This document shows positions 35,119 through 46,200 of a stretch of 64,000 nucleotides of DNA, one piece after another. This DNA is from Puffinus mauretanicus (taxonomy: Eukaryota > Chordata > Aves > Procellariiformes > Procellariidae), in the NCBI GenBank assembly GCA_023333565.1, contig JAJKFH010003173.1, forward strand, positions 620,001-684,000. Direction: 5' to 3'. Position numbers and translations under genes: made by a program. The stretch's first letter is position 1. Every line of letters starts with the position of its first letter. The notes under the pieces were generated by a model that made no database searches, had not been told where the DNA came from, and was given only the letters and a program-made list of their open reading frames with translations.

Positions 35119-38100
35119 CGACAGCCCGTGTGTGTTAGTAACAGCCGAAGTGCTGGCTGCCACCTCTGGGGTCTTGTGGCTCCCATTTTAGCTTTTCCCT
35201 ATGTTTTCTGCCTCTCCCAGTGTGGGATGCATAGCTTAAGGGCATATTCACTCAATGAACAATGTTTACCTAAGTAACTTTGACCACGCCTTGGGGAAAA
35301 AAAAATTAAGAACTAAGGTACTCTACTTGCAAATGATGGGCTGTTATTACCTTCCAGCATCACACAAGAAAAAGACGTAAAACAGATGCTATGTACTAAT
35401 ATTCTTCTCTTGCATTATTTACTGTTGCAATGTGTATTCCCATGCTCTCCTGTCTAAGGTGACATCTCAGCTCTGGATTTTTGATGACGACAATTATAAT
35501 GAGATGAAAAGAAGCAGCTCAGGTTTGATTTGGATCCCTTTGCCTTTTTAAAAATTGAAGATTTCTAACTCTCAGCAAAATCCCTACCGCGTGAGACCAT
35601 GTTTTACATTCTGCCTGTTTGCAGACCTGAAATATAGGGGCTTTATGCAGAATCCCAGTATGTCATTGTTGTATTAATGATTGAGTGAGGCATTAGCTTG
35701 TCTTTCCTGATTCTATCTGTATTTTCATGTTCTGAGAGGGCATTTGTGGATGTGTATGTAACCAATGTTAAATATAAACATAGATGCTACTTTAGGGAAT
35801 CTGTCTCATCCAGCCAAGAATGAAAGCCATTTCACAGTTAGAACGTCTTTTTTTTTGTTTTTTTTTGATTGACTTCATTTCACGAACAGTGAAAAAGTCT
35901 ACACTAACTGCTGTAAAGGTAGAAGTGATTTATCTTGATTCAGGATGGATGGAAGGTAATTTTGCAGACATTGTAGGTGTTCCCAGAAAAAACCCCAAGA
36001 CTCACTCCCCTCCATCCCATTGAGAAAAACGCAGAGCTCTTCCTTTGCCCCTGCAAAGCCGAGCCAGAGCACCAAGGGACTGAGCTTAAAAGCTCTCAAG
36101 AGAATTCACACCCAAACTGTATTACCCCTCCATATTAGCTATGCTTTTCCTCAGGAAGGCTGTGTAGGCAAGACTTGACACGGGAGACTCTGCGGTGAGT
36201 TGAAAGTCTTAGGTGCTCTGTCTCCTTTTCCTGCATAAGGTTGCCCATGTGGATCTCAAAGAATGGTCTGGGACTTGGGAGCAGGGTTTGCTCCTGCTCC
36301 GTCCCAGCTCCCTCCCGACAGCCTGTCCACACGTGCCCGGCCGTATCCTGATAAACTAGGAACACTTTGCCTGCCTGCACTGAGCTAGCTGCGCCAGGGG
36401 ACCGTGCCCTTGGACTACCTCCTGCACTGGGGGATAACCTGCTTTTAAGGGTGTCCTCAAGGCACCTCTTGGAAAATAGAGTTCAGGGACAATCGATATG
36501 ATGTGACTGCAAGAGGCTGTCGTGACAGGATGAGCACAAGTTATCTCCTTGTCTGTGTGTGCCCAGGGCTGGCGCGGCTGCAGAGTTTTATCTGACACCA
36601 CTCTGCCCCATTTAAGCTCCTTTATCTGAATACATTTTGAGGGAGTTATGCCAGATCTCTACTGGAACAAGGAAGTAGAAAGTCAAGCTGAAATTCTGCA
36701 AGTATTTCCATACCCTGCCTCTGCCTGAGGCTTTTCATGGGTGAATGTGGCATTAGCTGGGAGTATGTCAAGTAGCATCTTTGGCTGAAACTGAAGAAAG
36801 TTGAAGCAGGATCAGGATGGGACGTGATCCCTGCTTGGGGCTGTCAGGCTCTTGGCAAGGGCTTAAACCTGATCAAGGAGGGTGTTTGCAGTGGGACCCC
36901 GCTGTGTGCCCTCCCCAGATCGCGCTGTGTCATCCAGGAGCTCTCAGGTGGAAGCAGTGGCTCCGTTGCTGCTCAGCTCACCTTGAACAAGTGACGTTCT
37001 TGCATCAGGAGGTGTCAGCCATATCAGTGCCTCGTGCCCTGGCACCAGGCAATCTGTCACCCACCTCGAAGCCAGGTAGTGACTCAAGAAGACCTGCTGC
37101 ACACATGTATTTGAAGGTGACATAATGGGGTCCTTGGCTGGTCCTTGACTTTGTTACAGTTTTAGAGCATCTGCCACCGATTTCACAGGACTTCCCCGTT
37201 TCAAACAAATCTGAATACAAGTCCTGCAGGTCCAGAACTCGCATTTTGCAGCAACTGTCCTTCACTAGGCATCCACAATACCACAGCTAAACTCTCATCT
37301 GCTTTGAATTAATTTCTTTTTTATCTAGGCAGCAAACATGAAGCAACTTGCTTCATCAATGTATTGCTCTGGAATTACTGTAGCAGAGGCATCAAGCAGC
37401 CGGGGGAATCTGACATCAGTCACTGTCTTACAGGTATATTCAGTTTCTCAATCACATGCAAACTGTTCTTTGTCTGTACTTGCAAAACCTTGCAAAGCCA
37501 CTCACTTTGAGAAGCTGGTATTCCCTCCTGTTGCAAAGCTAAAATAAACTAGACCCACCAGATCCCACATTTGTGTTATTTACAGTATTTTAATTCTCTG
37601 TGTAGTGCTGAATCTGCCTACAAGTGTGCAGTGAGCTGGTCTGCTTTCAGGGGCTCGCTGAGGAGCTCTGCGCCAGGCTGCATGTCTGATGGTGGCATCC
37701 CCGAGATGGTGGAGCAGTGTTTGGTGGCAGCTGCTTGGGCTCAGGTGACTGTTCTGAAAGACAGAGCAGAGCTCAGCACACATGTGCCTCACACTCAGAT
37801 CTCGTCAACATCGCGGGAAAGGGTGTACATGATGTGTAGGCGACACGTTGCAGATAAGCAACAACTTTTCCTTAGGGGACGGTCTCTGCCTGTGGCTGGC
37901 CTTGTTTGCTATCTGGTGACTCTTTTAGGAGTATTGTATGAGTTGTCAAGGAGCAGTGGTATGGTCTCACCTTTGCTCTGTGTCTGTTCTGAGAAAAGTC
38001 TGGTAAGGGAGTAAGAGAGATCACTATTTGTGTCTTTGCTGTTCATTTATTCCTGTTGCTGGCATGCAGAGGTATGGAATACAGTGTACAAAAATATTCA

Positions 38101-38494
38101 GTACATGCATACATCTTTGGAGGTAGTGGGCAGCCGAACAGATTCCTAAGGTTAAGAGCAGGCACACAGACCTGAGGGAAACAATCCCTTTTAGTTTTGT
38201 CTATATCCAAATACATAAATAAGTTGGTCCAATAGGTGTTAGTGAAGGAATAAAAATCAATACTTAAAACCCCACCAACTAAAAAAACCAATCAGTATTT
38301 TCAGGTTTAGATATATACTTAAAAAGAACCCCTAATGGATAGTATCACCCATTGACCCAAAGACAGCACAACCTGTGGGATGATACAAACTAGGCTGGGA
38401 GGTCTGTTTTTCCTCCTGAGTTCTGTGAGTGGAGAATGTTTTAAGGGGTTCATGCTCATTTGTATTTTAAAGCTTCTTATTCTGAAGTGCAAGA
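35119..38494. other. Unique non-coding sequence with one candidate exon
   Basis: Mostly unique sequence with chance frames up to 147 codons (37571-38014, plus) that carry no recognisable domain. The candidate exon at 37329-37433 is described separately. Confidence 0.5.
37329..37433 (+). other. Candidate 105-base internal exon (speculative)
   Basis: A pyrimidine-rich tract ending TTTTTTATCTAG precedes the segment, and an AG|GTATAT donor follows at 37434. The length, 105 bases, is a multiple of three, and two of the three frames are open throughout. One reads AANMKQLASSMYCSGITVAE and onward; the other reads SKHEATCFINVLLWNYC and onward. I recognise neither peptide. The acceptor is good and the donor moderate. 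Splice-site pairs like this also arise by chance in 64 kb. It could be an exon of a long non-coding RNA or of an unrecognised gene. Confidence 0.15.
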
Positions 38495-38579
38495 CCAGGG
38501 GCTACATCTTCAGCTGGCATAAATCTGCCTGGCTGCATAGAGATAAACTGATTTATGCCGGCTGAAGATCTGGCCCTGG
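38495..38579. repeat. Palindromic MITE relic with both arms preserved
   Basis: An 85-base inverted repeat. The left arm starts CCAGGGGCTACATCTTCAGC at 38495 and the right arm ends GCTGAAGATCTGGCCCTGG at 38579. The arms pair over roughly 30 bases with a few mismatches, and the inner parts CAGCTGGCATAAATC and GATTTATGCCGGCTG are complementary apart from one position. This matches the 'GGGCCAGAT..TCAGCTGGTATAAATC' palindromic element of sauropsids. The transposon class is not certain to me. Confidence 0.7.
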
Positions 38580-40856
38580 ATGTAAGAAATGGAAGCAGGT
38601 GGATGTAATTTCTCTAAATTTCCACTCAAGCTGCACACGCCTGCAGCACCAGAAATTGAACGGCACTTTCCCTAAGAGTAAAAAAGTTATTAGCTTCATA
38701 TTTGTGTTAGTGCTTCACTGCCCTCCCTCTTGACTTGATTATCACACGTAGCCACGGGCTGTCTCTGGCAATGACTCTGTCTCCCCAATAAAATTAAAAA
38801 TCACTTTTGTTTCATATCTTTTTAATAAGACGTGTCCTTTTTAATAAAGGACTCTGCTCTTTAACGAGTGATGTGCTGATGAACAGCAGGCTCAGAGATT
38901 ATTGCATTTCCCTGATTTGAATTTCTCTTTCTGCATTTCAGCTGTAACAATAAAGCTAAGTAAAAATCCCCAAAGACTCTGCACATGCAGCACAAACACG
39001 GTTTTGCTACCACCGCTGGGTTGAAATTGATGCCCCGTGTAAGTGGATGCGTGGCTGTTGTGCAGTTAGGTGTAAGGAATAGATTTTATTCTTGAACGTA
39101 CAATATAGGAAAGAAGAGAGGCACAGGTTCAGGAACATACGGTCCAGGTCCACAACTTTCACCAAAGTTAATGGCTTTCTGAGAGCGGAGGATCTCTCCC
39201 ATCGTAAACAATTAATGCCTGTAGTGTAAGTGCTCGTAAATGTGGACAAGGCACAGTGATGTGCAGGAGAGAAGGAAACATTTCAGTTCTGTCTTTAATG
39301 TCTGGGCTGTTTGCACAGCTAGTCTCAAATTCTTGGTGCTGTCAGGCCTAAGACTGATCCAGGCAGTGAAAAATACCTTCTGCTTCCCAACGGTTTCCCA
39401 CCAACGGGACAGGAGCTGGGAGCAGGGACCGTTTGACAAAGTTTTCAGCAAAGTTTTCTCTTATCGCCTGATAAGAGAAGTCCAGTTCAGTGAGCTGAAG
39501 AGCTCTTAATGACCTGAAAGCAATGAAGAGGATCAGATCCCTGGAGGCTCTAGGCTGAGGCTGCTCTCATTGCCCTCAGTGCATCCACAGACATGCAAGG
39601 CTAAAAAGTTGGGGTGGAATTAAGCAGTTTCTCTGTCTCTTAGCATAATGTTTCATTATATTTCATACATTTACCTTTAAAGAAATGAGAGCAAAGAACA
39701 TTTCAAAAGGAAGTTATTTTCAAATGACTTTTTTTAAAAAAGATCATTAATTTGATTTCTAAAACCTTATCCAGAAATTTTTACAGGATTCTATTTGATT
39801 TTATTACAAAATCAGCTCAGTGGTGTTGAAATTAATTTGCCAAACTTTTGATGCTATTAAATTATACTGGGAATAGCTTTCGTTAAAATTGCACAATCTG
39901 TTTCTTAGCACAAAAAAAAATAAATAGACTGCATCTCTAGCCCCAGAAAAAAAGACAAAGGTTAAATTCCAGGGATTTGCTGAGTATTAATTTTATTCAA
40001 ATAATTTATGCAGATTTCCTGCCTCTGAATTGTTCCAAGTTTGAAGAATCAAAAAAAATCAAATGCCTCTCTATGTTTAGCTTCTTACATTGATTCATTT
40101 ATTCCTGGGATCATTTCAAACACAGACCTGAAGTAACTTTCTGAGCCAGATTTTTTTCAAAAGTGAACAAGCAAGACAATTAAACTTGAGGATTTCAGGA
40201 GGCTTTGGAAACAGCACGTTTATATCCTGTCCTGTAATGTGTGTAATCTGGATTTCCAGAGAATGACACTTTTGGGTGATCGGCATCCGCCTCCCTGGAG
40301 GTAGATATTGACAGAGACCCATGGTCTGTATTGGGCTGGGATGTTGTGAGGTGCTCATCAAATGTGTACAGCCATTCCTGCTCCAGATGGGCAAAACTGA
40401 ATTGATAGGAAATATGTGAAAATAACAACCCGTTAATGGTAGGAAATAGGGCCACAGGGGACCTTAGCCTTAGCAGATTACAAAATAAAATATAACAATA
40501 AGAAAGGCTGGACTTGGGCACACATGGCTCTCCTGAGCTTTCCTTTCCAAAGCCACGCTCTTGGTTTCAGAGCGGAGCACCAGAAGATGCACATCCTTGG
40601 AGCAGGGATTCTCCTTCTCCCACAGCGGATTCTGCGCATGGGGGATAGATTTATTCACCTCTTGAGGCAAACAAGGACAAACGCCAGCGCTGTCAGATGC
40701 TGTCTGGGTGTAGGTCACTCCAGAGACTGGTTCCCTTTCCTCTTACAAGGATGTAAATTGAGATAATTAAGATAACACAGTGCCAGGCTGTAACACTGTT
40801 AAGCTTCTCCTGTGTTTGAGTGTGTGTTCCAATCGCCCCGCTCTGTCTTCTTCCAG

Positions 40857-40930
40857 ATGTTCAGGGGGAACAAGACAAATGGGACACAGCGGAAGCATTT
40901 GTGCAGATTTTTAATTTCTTGATTTTGTAA
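40857..40930 (+). other. Candidate short terminal exon (speculative)
   Basis: A clean acceptor (CTCTGTCTTCTTCCAG) ends at 40856. Downstream, the frame with the first codon split across the junction reads VQGEQDKWDTAEAFVQIFNF and stops at TAA 40928-40930; the peptide is protein-like but not one I recognise. The segment is short and no poly(A) signal was noted close behind, so chance is the more likely explanation. Confidence 0.12.
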
Positions 40931-41257
40931 ATTAGACATGATTTTCTTTAAACTGTATTGAGAAAACTAGGTCTGATGCTCTTCTGCTAAAAAACATAGA
41001 CGGGGCAAAGGCTGAGAGCATCGTCGCCCTTCTCCTTTCAGGGCAGTCGCATCACCCGTTTGCAGGTTGGATGATTTAGCTAGGAACAGACAGCCTGATG
41101 GGCCCGGCCGGCCTCCCCCAGGCTTTGGGTCGGGAGGCGCTTGAACCCTTCCAAAAGTGAGCTCTGTGCCACCCCTGCTCCTCCAGCCCAGAGAAGTCTG
41201 TAAGTGATAAAACCTTCCTTTAATTAAACCAGAACCTCCAGCTCCACTGCTACTCGT

Positions 41258-41893
41258 GTGCTGTGGTTTCTGGGGTTTTCCAGCGCAGAAAGTATAACTG
41301 TGGGCTATGTTTTCGGGGATGGCAGAGCAAAGGCGATACAGTTGCAGTCTTTTTGCATACTTCTAATCCTTAGGCTTTCTTGTGCTGGTTCATTGCTGCA
41401 CAAGTTACAACAACGCCAGGCTCTCCTCTGCCCAAATCTACCCCAGGAGCTGCTGAGTTTGGGGGAAGGTGCTGTGGCCATGGGGGTGCTGGGGCCGGGG
41501 CTCCGGCCGGCTCCCTCCTTCCTGGTGCTATGGACTGTCTTTACAGAAGTGCACAGCTGTCTCAAAATCCAGGTGTGCGACAAGCAAAGTTCAAAACAGA
41601 AAATAACCAAAAATAACTATCTGACTTCCACAGATTTTCTTTTGTTTATCAGCCCCTATGGGAAATTGGGCAGTGACGTGAAACTGATCGTGGCAGCACT
41701 TTCACAGTTAATTCAAACAAGATGTGATACAGTTAGTGTTGACCTGTCGCACATTGGAGGATATCACGTTCAGATGCCCATCTTGCACCCAAATCTTAGA
41801 TCTGAAAAGTTCTTAATAGTCAGGCTAGTCCAGGCTTTGCAGCACTCGCTTTTTCTTTGTTCCGGGTGCCCAAATTTGTGCATCAATAGATGA
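41258..41893 (+). other. 211-codon open frame without recognisable domain
   Basis: The longest frame outside CpG-rich sequence. It begins MLWFLGFSSAESITVGYVFG, includes a Gly/Ala/Pro-rich middle from a GC-rich patch, and ends in a stretch with mixed hydrophobic and charged residues. No catalytic motif, membrane topology or repeat fits a family I know. By my rough estimate a frame of this length has perhaps a one in ten chance of arising somewhere in such a window. No promoter or convincing splice sites frame it. Probably chance, with a decayed or lineage-specific gene as the alternative. Confidence 0.13.
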
Positions 41894-43232
41894 AGCACCT
41901 GAGCACCGGGCTCGTTGGAACACAGATGTGAAAACCAAGGCTAAGGATGGCTACGCTGCAGCACAGAGATGTGGGAAAGGCTGCCTACACAGTAAACCCA
42001 CAACGTTTACACTGAATGTGTAAATGATCCTAAACCAACCCTTGAAATTACAAAGCTCTGAACCAAAGCTCATATTTTAAAAGGTTTATAGTGTCAGGCT
42101 TTCCAGGGCATTGTGAGCAGCTGGAAGGTCATTTTACATGTTCTCTTGTCCAGGTAAAAACTCTGTTGTCCTGCTTAAGCCTCATAGACTTGGTTGGCTC
42201 AGGGTGTAGACAGAACTTGCTGGCACCATGAGCTGTACCCCTGGGTGTTCAGCAGCTCTCCATGAACAGCACTTGCTGGGAGAGCTGAGTAGTAAATGCC
42301 AGATCATCTCTTCAGCCAAGTGCCACCACTTCTGGAGTGTCGCTGAAGTCTCTGCTGGTTTTTAGAAGGGGAAACAATTTGTCCTTATTATGGGCTAGGC
42401 CAACAAAATAGGAAGACAAGTTAACATTAATTTTTAAATTTCTATGCAAGTTTAAAATATTATGAGCATTCATCTTCCAGAGTAGCCTATGGTCTTTCTG
42501 TCATGGCTTTTCATGTCCTTCCTCCCACTGTTTTTCTTTTTCCATGTCTGAGCAATGATGGAGAGGAGTGGATTCCAGGTGTGTGAGCCATGCGACATTT
42601 ACTGGTTAAGGTTCAGAAATTCCTGCCCTGGGGTGGAGGGGGAAGTTAGGGGGAGGAGAAGAAAAAGAAGAGAAATGAGAAAATAAAGTAGGCTCCACCA
42701 CCTGCCATGTAATGATCGGTTCTGGAGATAAGGCTGTTTTAAGGTGCATTCCAGACATATGGGTCCTGCCCAGACACAGCACAAAAGAAAAGGGAGACTT
42801 AAAACAACAGCCAGCTCCTCCTCCCCCCCGGATCAGGTGCGCACACACATAAGAGAATAGCTAACCCTAATAAAAAACTCTCCTGGCCAATGTTTTCTTA
42901 TAGTTTTAATGCAAAGCCCCCTTTAAGCACACATGAACATACAGCCCTTCTAATTAAGTTGACGCCTGTCACTGGGGGTTAAATGCAGAGGATCCGAAGC
43001 CAATCCAAATACAATATCACCCCAGAGAAGCTGCTGGCAAGTGCTGTATGAGGATTGCTGCATTCAGTTGCAAGGAGACTTGTCTTCTTCGTTAGAAATT
43101 AAAAACAATTGCACATTTCTCCCTTGAAATGGAAAGATTCCCTACAGCTGTCCTGGATGTGTGTGCGTGTCTCAAAATTAAAGCAGGATTAGACTTTAAT
43201 GTTATACCTCGTGCAGCAATTAGGAAAAAAAA

Positions 43233-43270
43233 GGGCCTGATCCTGTTTTATGCTGATGAGACTCTTCCGT
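43233..43270 (+). repeat. Possible MITE end fragment
   Basis: GGGCCTGATCCTG followed by TTTTATGCTGATGAGACTC resembles the beginning of the family whose other end is seen at 35005-35118 ('GGGCCTGATCCTGCAAA..TTATGCACGTGAGTAG'). Short and therefore tentative. Confidence 0.35.
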
Positions 43271-46200
43271 GGTTGTGTGAGATTGCAAGTTTTCTAACGA
43301 GGGGCAGAGGCACGAGCGTAGAGTTGGGAGCATGGTAAGAACAGCAAGATACGTCTTCATGAGGCAGTGCTAACCTCTCTGTAATTAGTCTTCCCCCATG
43401 TATCTTTATGCTCCTGTGATTGTGAATCATTCGCAATGGAGACAAGAATAAGGCCTTTATATTTTTTCAAGATGCGGCCAGTGGCACTATAAATTTACGT
43501 CTCGGGGGTATGCGGCATGTCTCTCACGGTGACAAGGGAAATATAAAGTTGCTAATTCACTGGGATTTGCCCCAGTGAAAACTGAAGAAAGAACAATGGA
43601 TAATTGTAACAGCATCTTAGGAAAATGCCAGTGTGATAAAAGTGGAATCACCCAGTAAAAATGTGTCGTAAAGCTCCTAAATTTCAGGCTCACTTGTCAT
43701 GCTATCTCTAAGCAAATTTGCTCTCTGTTGGACTGTAAAAGTCAAGTGGTAGACACTGGCTTTTGATGCAAAAATAGGAACATAACTCTGCAAGACAGAA
43801 ATTTTATCTTGAATGTTAGAGATTTTTTTTTTGGGGGGGTGGTTTCTTTTGGAAAGACTTTCTTTTAGAAAGTAAGAGAATTACTACTTTAATCCCTTTC
43901 AGTCTTTGAAATTAATATTGGTGTGAATTTTAGTAAGTGCAATAACAACAACTTGTAAGATCATGCACTGTGCTCGTATAGGTGATAAAACAAACTAGAG
44001 GAAAGTATTTAAACAGTACCATAATCTCATTTCTGTTTTTCACTGTAGTTATGGTAAATGTGCTCTGGTTAATTACAGCAAAAATTATTTAATTTATATT
44101 TAATCAATGAATTGTTTTTCTTTTAAGGACCTTATTAAAGTTTAACTGTGTTTATATTTATGTTACGGGACGTAATGAAACTGGGAGGCGTGCGGTTCAG
44201 TGTGAGTGAACAGCAGAGCACCAGGCTGCTCCTGGAGGGCACGGCTTGTCCCAGGCATGTGCAGGCTGTCGTGCAGGCAGGTGATGGGCATCCCTGCAGA
44301 GCCCAGCTGAACCTCCCAGACGTTACCAAGAGCGACACATACCTCCTTGCTGGGCTCCATTGCATCAGTTGTGCTGCTCCAGTAGCACAGAAATCCCTAT
44401 TCATTTTTAAATCTGCATCAGAGTTTGCTTGCTTAAATTTTGTGTAGTTACTTCATCTGTGCCTTGCATGTGTGATACCTGTTGACCCAAATGGAGAGTG
44501 AGAGGAAATGTAAGATGTGCTGAGATTTTTTGTAGAAAATGAGGGTCATTTTTTTTCAGGTTTTACCTTTAACATGGGGGGAATTATTTGGAAAAGGTAT
44601 AGCAGTATTGAGAAGAAACTACAGACAGATGCAGCCACTAGTGCCGCATTACTGCATAAATATTCAATGCAAAAAGGAATGAAAGTACAGAACATAGTAA
44701 GAATTAAAATCCCTGTTGCCATCTTATGCTCTGCTCCACTACTGAGTGTTTCACCTCAGTAACAGATGATCACTCTTTACGAATAACTTTAAAATGAAAT
44801 CCCTGGGAGCTTTCTTGTGCCCTCGAGTAAAAGGACTTTATTTCAGCTGTATCTTCAGAAGCTTGCGGTGAAGGAGGCTGAAGGCCCCCAGAGCTGTTGG
44901 GCAGTGGTGGGAAGCGTATGGAGGAGGTTGTATGGGACCTGAACCTCTCGGAGCAGGCTGAAACAAGGTGTAGGTGTGGTGCTATGTTAGCCCTTGGCAC
45001 AAGAGCAAATTTCACCTGTAGCACACTATTTACAAGGGCTGCCGCTTGGGAGGAGCTAGTGAGGGTGATCACCTTTCTTCAATATAGGGATCAGTTGTCT
45101 TGAAATGCTACCAATGTAAGGCTCTATAAAAGATCACACCATTGAGCCGCTGTGCCTTCCATTAACAGCACTTTTCATGCATGGATGTGCCCAGCTAGGC
45201 ACAGCAGCATGGCCAGCGTGATGGTGTCTCTCCCTCCTCACCTCCTGCTTCACTGTCACTTCATCCCCAGTCCCACACTGTTGTCTCTCATGGGGACGAT
45301 GTGACCTCAAGCAGCCTCTGCCTCTGCAGGACCTTGGAGGAAAAGCAGTGGCAATAGCAATAAGTCACTGCAGCATTTTGATGTGGAGATGGACACTCTT
45401 CCACGCAGTCTGCCTGAAGGGCACAGCTTCTGTATCTCTTCAAATAAGGAGGAAAAAAAATCTTTCTTTTTTTTTATTAAAAAACATGTGACAAGTAGTA
45501 ATAAATGCTTGTGTGAACTGCTGAAGGCAACTTTCTTTATATCTATAGGTGATGACTTTTCAAGGAGTTGTATTTATAAAATTTTAGATTGATTGCTCTC
45601 GTCTCCCAGAGCCATGTTCAGTCTGGTTGCTGGAGGCTGCACTGCTTGCTGGAGGTAGAGTAACCAACGTCACTGGTGGTGCTGTACTTTTGTACCCGTG
45701 TCATTGTTAACCCCCACTAAATTGCTGCAGGTACCCTGTGTGTGGGACTTCGATGGCATGTAATCATTTATTGTTTGCATTAGAGGAACTTGGAGACGGT
45801 GCCCTTCTCTGTGCTGTCACCTGGGCACAGGTCAGAGCCAGTGAGGTGGCTGTGCGATAGGTGCAGGAGTCACAGTCTGAATTGCAGTATAATTGGAAGA
45901 GAAAGGAATATTGTTTTTTAAATATGAGGCTGAGCGCAGGGGATACGATTTCTTGAGATTGCTCAGAAGACTGTGTGCCTCTATCCACTGAATCTGTCTT
46001 GCGTTTTTCTAGATGTGGTTTTTCTTCACTTTCTCTGCAGTCTCTTATTTACTCTGACAGCATGTGCTCACTCCTATGGGCAACGCTAATTCTGTCCCTG
46101 AATTGCATCTGGACTACTTCCATCCTGTGAGTTCACGCTCTGCCAGGTTTGACTTCTGGTGGATCCATGTGCTTAATTCTGCCATTTTCACTTATTCCAG

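Larger units (their letters stand above)
38580..43232. other. Unique non-coding sequence
   Basis: Includes a very AT-rich block at 39640-40110 containing many ATTA/TAAT words, about as many as its composition predicts. Also contains the candidate short exon at 40857 and the 211-codon frame at 41258, both listed separately. Local G+C rises near 41090-41180 and 41455-41520 without forming an island. Confidence 0.5.

Noticed and set aside
39640..40110. Apparent enrichment of ATTA/TAAT homeodomain cores
   Set aside because: The count is about what the high A+T content predicts.
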